Shown piece after piece: positions 43,628-47,924 of a stretch of DNA of 47,924 bases (positions are counted from its first letter, which is position 1; each line of letters opens with the position of its first letter). The stretch spans positions 1 to 47,924 of the forward strand of contig DATKPC010000099.1 in the NCBI GenBank assembly GCA_035524275.1. The letters run 5' to 3'. This DNA is from DATKPC01 sp035524275 (GTDB taxonomy: Bacteria; Pseudomonadota; Gammaproteobacteria; Burkholderiales; Burkholderiaceae_F). Below the pieces are notes generated by a model, which was not told where the DNA came from, did not search any database, and worked only from the letters and a program-made list of their open reading frames with translations. The position numbers and the translations under genes were made by a program.

Positions 43628-44468
43628 CGGCAGACTCGTCGATCAGCGGCGCGAAAGGTGTCGTGGCGGCGCGGCCATCATCCGGCAACTCGCCATAACA
43701 TCGTTGTATTCATGGATTCCCCCGGGGCTCCGCGCCGCGCGACGCTACGCATCATGGCATCGCGCCGGCCACGCAAGTCGAGTTCTAGCAAAGTTTGAGA
43801 GGGCCTTCAGGACGTTCGGCGCGCACCGGTGAAAACCGCCGCCATCGACCTGAAACACGCTGCGCGAAGTCAGACCACGATACTCGGCTCGACGACGATG
43901 ACGGCATGCTCCGGGCTGATGCACATCGATGCGCCCGGATCGACGACGGACGCGCGAGACGTGGTTGCGACGCCGGCCGCACTCCAGGCCTCGAGCGGCC
44001 GGCGCCGCACCGCCCGGATCCGCGGGATCGCGGTCGCGATTCGCCCGGCGCTCGACGACCCGACGGTCGGACTTCACCTCGACGCGCCGGAACTCGTTGG
44101 CGCGTTTGCACTCACGCGTTGGCACTCACAGAGCCATTTAGTTTTCCCAAGATATGCTCACTCTTGCATATGATCCCGTCAACATGATGCGACGCAGCTT
44201 CGAAATCGATTGACCGGATCGGGAGCGGGGAAAATACTCTCGGCGTCCGGGCGCTCGAGTGGCCTCGGACGGCACCAAGCGCCGGATTTCGACCCGATAA
44301 CGAACAGACCCAGGGAGCGTTACGGAGTCCGGTGCGAGCGGCCGCGCGGGAGGCGGTCGCTGCAAGACGGTGCGGGGCGACTCCGCGCTCTGTCATTCGC
44401 AGCCACGATCGCGCGGTCGCGGCAGGCCCGCAACGACGCCATCCAAACATAACTATGGGAGGTCGTTC
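43628..44468. other. 841-bp region without a recognisable gene, between selO and the DUF1097 gene
   Basis: ORFs here are short or shadow-like on both strands and none resembles a known family. Codon use in the candidate ORFs (for example 43829-44173) lacks the strong third-position GC pattern of the real genes. On the minus strand a frame ending near 43877 (AVIVVEPSIVV then stop) reads protein-like but has no start. A dyad at 44152-44171 is noted separately. It probably holds the divergent promoters of selO and the DUF1097 gene, plus decayed sequence. Confidence 0.6.
44152..44171. repeat. Inverted repeat ATATGC-N8-GCATAT
   Basis: The 6-bp arms are perfect and lie in the most AT-rich patch of the empty region, about 300 bp before the DUF1097 gene. 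It could be an operator for an unknown regulator. Confidence 0.4.
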
Positions 44469-44987
44469 GTGTCTCAACTTTCTGCGTTGTCACTCGCCAT
44501 TGGCATTCTCGGCGCCGTCGCGACTTTCATCTTCCTGAAAGTCGGCGGCATCCTGATCTGGGCCGCCTTCGTCGCGTGGGGTTGCTTCTTCCATTGCGGC
44601 GGCAACAACGACGCCTTGCGCAACACCATCGTCGGCAACGTCTTCGGCGCACTGGTCGCCACGATCGCCGCCATCGTCATCCTCGCCGTGCCGCTCGGCG
44701 ATTCGCTCGGCCTGCCGCTGTGGGCAGCGATCGTCGTCGGTGTCACGGTCTGGGCGCTGTGCATGGCGGCGAACATCAAGGCACTGTCGGTCATCCCCGC
44801 GAGCGTCTACGGGTATGCCTGCACGTTCGCTTTCCTGCTGCAGACCAAGGACGCCTTGAGCGTCGCCGCGCTTACGTCGCCCAGCCTCGGCAACGCCTTC
44901 GTGGCCGTCGCGCTGTCGATGATCATCGGTGCCCTGTTCGGATTCGCGTCCGGCAAGGCCGGCGCCGCACTCGGTCCGAAGGCCTGA
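44469..44987 (+). CDS. DUF1097 family membrane protein
   Basis: This 172-aa integral membrane protein has about five hydrophobic spans (starting near LSLAIGILGAVATFIF, then IWAAFVAWGCFFHCGG, IAAIVILAVPLG, and others), as in E. coli YcdZ. The start is GTG 44469 behind GGGAGG; the open frame reaches to 44370 but those residues are Arg/Ser-rich and not conserved-looking. The conserved CFFHCGG and the GYACTFAFLL segments are visible. Its function is unknown. It lies just upstream of a cobalamin riboswitch but is transcribed before it, with a strong hairpin between, so it is not riboswitch-controlled. Confidence 0.85.
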   Translation: MSQLSALSLAIGILGAVATFIFLKVGGILIWAAFVAWGCFFHCGGNNDALRNTIVGNVFGALVATIAAIVILAVPLGDSLGLPLWAAIVVGVTVWALCMAANIKALSVIPASVYGYACTFAFLLQTKDALSVAALTSPSLGNAFVAVALSMIIGALFGFASGKAGAALGPKA

Positions 44988-44994
44988 CGGCCAC

Positions 44995-45027
44995 GCCACG
45001 CGCCGCGCGGTGCCCGCGGCGCGTGGC
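44995..45027 (+). terminator. Strong GC-rich hairpin after the DUF1097 gene
   Basis: GCCACGCGCCGCG (44995-45007) and CGCGGCGCGTGGC (45015-45027) form a perfect 13-bp stem with a 7-nt loop, starting 8 bp after the stop codon. No T-run follows, so it may stop transcription poorly, protect the mRNA 3' end, or act with Rho. Confidence 0.5.
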
Positions 45028-45143
45028 GCCCACGACGGTTCGGAGCCTGAGACAACGAGGCCGCCGCATGACGCCTCTCGCATGACGCTCGTCGCAGGAG
45101 TCCTTTCGCAGGATTGTTTTCGACTTGCTGGTAGGATCACGGC

Positions 45144-45345
45144 GTTGGTGCCTGCGGCGGCGCCCGTCGCCGCGGTTAAACGGGAAGCAGGGTCTGCGGC
45201 ACGTCGCATGCCGCGGTAACCTGCGCTGTCCCCGCAACGGTAAGCGGCGTGGGTTCATCACCCTCACTGCGCAGTCAGGCCACTGGGCAGTACTGCCTGG
45301 GAAGGCCGCGCGGTGGTGCCGCCAGCCCGGATACCGGCCAACGAG
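45144..45345 (+). ncRNA. Cobalamin (adenosylcobalamin) riboswitch
   Basis: The conserved core is plain: GTTAAACGGGAAGCAGG, GCTGTCCCCGCAACGGTAAG, AGTCAGGCCACTGG, GGAAGGCC, and the B12 box with AGCCCGGATACCGGCC. It ends about 80 bp before btuB. Directly after it a hairpin TTCCTCC-TGCG-GGAGGAA (45347-45364) hides a Shine-Dalgarno-like GGAGG, but that site is some 60 bp from the btuB ATG and no U-run follows. The off-state mechanism is therefore unclear. It should reduce btuB-btuF expression when cobalamin is abundant. Confidence 0.95.
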
Positions 45346-45423
45346 GTTCCTCCTGCGGGAGGAAAGTGGGTCGGCGCCCGCGGGAAACGAGTGCCGGCAG
45401 CTCTCTGGCGGTATCCCAAGTCG

Positions 45424-47310
45424 ATGAGAATCCATTCGCTTCGGCGCGGCCGCAACGGCCGCGCGCCATGCGTTCGCGTTCGATTCGCCGTCGCCCTTTC
45501 GCTCCCTTGGACCCTGTGGCAACCGGCGGCGCACGCCTCCGACGTGTCACTCGACGCCGTCACGGTCACCGCAGCACGCGAAGAGGTCCGGCTCGACGAC
45601 GTCCTGCAGGACGTCACGGTGATCGACCGCGCGACGATCGAGAAATACTCCGGCGCGACCCTGGAGTCGCTGCTCGCCGCGCAAGGAGGACTGCAGGTCA
45701 GCACCAACGGCGGGATCGGTGCCGCCAGCAGCGTCTTCATGCGCGGCGCGAATTCGGACAGCACGCTGCTGCTGATCGACGGCATGCGTTACGGGTCGGC
45801 TTCGCTCGGCGGCCCGGTCTTCTACAACCTGCCGCTCGAATCGATCGACCATATCGAGATCGTCCGCGGGCCGATGAGTTCGCTCTACGGCTCCGACGCC
45901 GCGGGCGGCGTCATCCAGGTGTTCACGAAGCGCGGGGAAGCCGGGTTCCACCCGAGCGCCGCGATCACCGCGGGCTCCGAAGACTATCGCGGCGTGGACG
46001 CCGGTGCGCGCGGCGCCGCAGGCCTCTTCGACTACGCGCTTCAGCTCGGAGGCCGGCGCACCGAAGGCTATCCGGCGACGAATGCGGCGTCATTCAACTA
46101 CAACCCGAATCCGGACGGTTTCGACCAGGCGTCGGCGAGCGCGAATCTGGGCTACGCGATAGCGCCGGGATGGGACGTTCGCCTGCAGTCGATCGGCGTC
46201 CACGGCAACGTGCAGTTCGCCGACGGGTTCGATCCGACGCAGCCGGCGCTCACGGCGCGCAGCCGCCTCGATACGTCCTCGACGAACGTCCACATCGCCG
46301 GCGCGCCGTTGTCGTCCTGGACGACGACGCTGCGATACGGCCTCTCGCGCGACAACTACGACACCGACGTCGCGGTCAACGCGTTCGACCTGGGCCGCTT
46401 CACGACCGTCCAGAGACTCGCGGTCTGGCAGAACGACATCGCGCTGCCCGTCGGGACGCTGCTCGCATCGATCGAACGCCTGGAGCAATCGGTCGAGAGC
46501 GACACGACCGCGTTTCTCGTCGATCACCGCACCGTCGACGGGCTTGCGCTCGGATGGAACGCGAAGTCCGGCCCCGCCGCCTGGCAGGTCAATGGTCGCG
46601 TCGACCACAATTCGGAATTCGGCGTCCAACGCACCGGAGCAGCGTCGTACGGCTACGAATTCGCCCCGGGCTGGCGCGCCATAGCCTCGGTCGGGACGAG
46701 TTTCGTGATGCCGAGCTTCGATGAACTGTACTACCCCGGCTTCGGAAACCCGGGTCTGCGTCCGCAGCACGGCACGAGCGACGAGGTCGCGCTGGCCTGG
46801 CAGGCGGGCAGCCAGCGGGCGCGACTTGCCGTCTACCGGAACCGGTTCCGCGACCTGATCGCCTACGTGGTTTCCGGCACCAACTACCTGCCGGAAAACG
46901 TCGGCGTCTCGCGCATCCTGGGGGCCACGCTCGAATACGGCGGCCGGTTCGGTCCGCTGGACGTTGCCGCCACGCTCGACGTGATGGACCCGGACGACGT
47001 GACCGATGGCACGCAACTGGCCCGCCGCTCCCGCCGTACCTTCTCGCTGAAGGCCGACTGGGATTTCTCCGAGCGCTGGGCCGCCGGCGCCGACCTGCGT
47101 GGCGCCGGACGCACCTATGACGACACGGCCAATCTTCAGCCGCTGGGCGGCTACGGCCTCGTTGCAGCGCGGACGACCTGGACGATGGACCGCAACTGGC
47201 AGCTCGCGCTGCGCGTCGACAACCTGACGAATCACCACATCCAGACGGTCTACGGCTACGATGCGCCGCCGCGGCAGGCGTTCCTGACGTTGCGTTACGG
47301 AGGATTCTGA
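45424..47310 (+). CDS. btuB: TonB-dependent cobalamin outer-membrane receptor BtuB
   Basis: This 628-aa receptor imports vitamin B12 across the outer membrane using TonB energy. A signal peptide ends near AAHAS; a TonB-box-like DAVTVTA follows, then the plug domain (VFMRGANSDSTLLLIDGMRYGS, HIEIVRGPMSSLYGSDAAGGVIQVFTKR) and a 22-strand-type barrel ending in FLTLRYGGF with C-terminal Phe. Start ATG 45424 gives a normal signal peptide; an in-frame GTG at 45391 is possible. The gene begins about 80 bp after the cobalamin riboswitch, which supports B12 as ligand. Its TGA shares a base with the btuF ATG. Confidence 0.95.
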   Translation: MRIHSLRRGRNGRAPCVRVRFAVALSLPWTLWQPAAHASDVSLDAVTVTAAREEVRLDDVLQDVTVIDRATIEKYSGATLESLLAAQGGLQVSTNGGIGAASSVFMRGANSDSTLLLIDGMRYGSASLGGPVFYNLPLESIDHIEIVRGPMSSLYGSDAAGGVIQVFTKRGEAGFHPSAAITAGSEDYRGVDAGARGAAGLFDYALQLGGRRTEGYPATNAASFNYNPNPDGFDQASASANLGYAIAPGWDVRLQSIGVHGNVQFADGFDPTQPALTARSRLDTSSTNVHIAGAPLSSWTTTLRYGLSRDNYDTDVAVNAFDLGRFTTVQRLAVWQNDIALPVGTLLASIERLEQSVESDTTAFLVDHRTVDGLALGWNAKSGPAAWQVNGRVDHNSEFGVQRTGAASYGYEFAPGWRAIASVGTSFVMPSFDELYYPGFGNPGLRPQHGTSDEVALAWQAGSQRARLAVYRNRFRDLIAYVVSGTNYLPENVGVSRILGATLEYGGRFGPLDVAATLDVMDPDDVTDGTQLARRSRRTFSLKADWDFSERWAAGADLRGAGRTYDDTANLQPLGGYGLVAARTTWTMDRNWQLALRVDNLTNHHIQTVYGYDAPPRQAFLTLRYGGF

Positions 47311-47924
47311 TGTCGGGGTGGCGCTTCGCGCTGCGCGTGCTGGCCGTCCTGGCGATGCTCGGCTTCAGCGCCGTCGCGCCGGACGCGCGGGCGCAAGCGT
47401 TCGTCGTACGCGACGACCGTGGCGCCGAGCATCGGTTCGCGGCGCCACCGCAACGCATCGTCACGATGATGCCATCGCTCACGGAGACGATCTGCGTGCT
47501 GGGGGCGTGCGGGAGGCTCGTGGGCGTCGACCGCTATTCCAACTGGCCGGGGGACGTCGCCGGGCTGCCGCACCTGGGTGGTCTGGAGGATGCGCAGATC
47601 GAGTCGATCGCGGCGCTGAAGCCCGACGTGATCCTGGCGTCCACCGCGTCGCGGGCGATGGATCGTCTCGAGGCTCTCGGATTCCCGGTCGTGCGCCTGA
47701 AGTCCGACACGTATTCGGACGTACGCCATACGCTCGATCTCGTCGGACGACTGCTCGGGGAGCCCGGCGCGGGCGAGCGGACCTGGACCCGATTGCAGCA
47801 GGAAGTCGACACCGCCGCCGCCCGCGTGCCCGCCGCGTGGCGTGACCGGCGCGTCTACTTCGAAGTCGGCGGCGGCCCTTACGCGGCCGGGACGACGTCG
47901 TTCATCGGCGAGACGCTCACGCGC
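47310..47924 (+). CDS. btuF: Cobalamin ABC transporter substrate-binding protein BtuF (partial, runs off the right edge)
   Basis: The first 205 codons are present. A signal peptide (RFALRVLAVLAMLGFSAV, cleavage near ARAQA) precedes the helical-backbone binding-protein fold: PQRIVTMMPSLTETICVLGACGRLVGVDRYSNWP, then LPHLGGLEDAQIESIAALKPDVILAS. This matches BtuF, which passes B12 to the BtuCD importer. Its ATG overlaps the btuB stop as TGATG, so translation is coupled, and it shares the cobalamin riboswitch. The btuC and btuD genes would be expected beyond the edge. Confidence 0.92.
   Translation, partial: MSGWRFALRVLAVLAMLGFSAVAPDARAQAFVVRDDRGAEHRFAAPPQRIVTMMPSLTETICVLGACGRLVGVDRYSNWPGDVAGLPHLGGLEDAQIESIAALKPDVILASTASRAMDRLEALGFPVVRLKSDTYSDVRHTLDLVGRLLGEPGAGERTWTRLQQEVDTAAARVPAAWRDRRVYFEVGGGPYAAGTTSFIGETLTR

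Noticed and set aside
43829..44173. 114-codon plus-strand ORF in the empty region before the DUF1097 gene
   Set aside because: No recognisable family, no good start site, and codon pattern unlike neighbouring genes.
44275..44345. tRNA-like look on the minus strand (GGTCGAAATCC resembling a T-arm)
   Set aside because: No acceptor, D-arm or anticodon stems can be formed around it.

Overview
The window comes from a high-GC Gram-negative bacterium, almost certainly a betaproteobacterium near the Burkholderiales. The signs are gene orders typical of that group: aceE-aceF-lpdA with a lipoyl domain fused to Lpd, glnA-DUF4124-ntrB-ntrC, a kinase/PP2C pair beside rph-rdgB-hemW, and yicC/gmk-rpoZ-spoT-greB. 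No tRNA, rRNA, CRISPR array or intact mobile element was seen. Most of the window is dense chromosomal housekeeping sequence.

Left part (1-7440, all minus): a BMP-type nucleoside-like ABC uptake operon (substrate-binding protein and two permeases, the second cut by the window edge) behind a perfect CTTGTATACAAG palindrome; a secreted S53 (sedolisin) peptidase with its own terminator; and a two-gene sugar unit (PfkB kinase, rpiA). Then comes the pyruvate dehydrogenase operon aceE-aceF-lpdA (minus, 7543-13928). A FixJ/LuxR-type regulator diverges from it; its receiver has lost the phospho-acceptor Asp, the Thr and the Lys. It is followed by oligopeptidase prlC and an exported DUF4124-glutaredoxin-like protein.

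Middle part (17.7-30.8 kb): glutaryl-CoA dehydrogenase with a CaiB-type CoA-transferase, an exonuclease III family nuclease, and the nitrogen-control block ntrC-ntrB-DUF4124-glnA. glnA is preceded by a readable sigma-54 -24/-12 element and two NtrC-like sites 42 bp apart. hemW-rdgB-rph and the PP2C/kinase pair follow.

Right part (31.2-47.9 kb): yicC is normally close to gmk-rpoZ-spoT, but here about 5.8 kb lie between them. That insert begins with relics of mobile DNA (a 28-codon integrase N-terminus and a HipB-like HTH fragment), followed by a CysB-family regulator, a YafJ-like amidotransferase, and an ssuD-metY operon for sulfonate sulfur. The ssuD leader holds three mutually exclusive hairpins ending in a terminator, which looks like an attenuator. 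After gmk-rpoZ-spoT, greB and selO, an 840-bp stretch without a recognisable gene leads to a DUF1097 membrane protein. A cobalamin riboswitch then precedes btuB and the start of btuF.

The strongest candidates for new biology are the ssuD leader, the phosphorylation-dead regulator next to the pyruvate dehydrogenase operon, and the sulfur insert in the yicC-gmk locus. None is proven from sequence alone.
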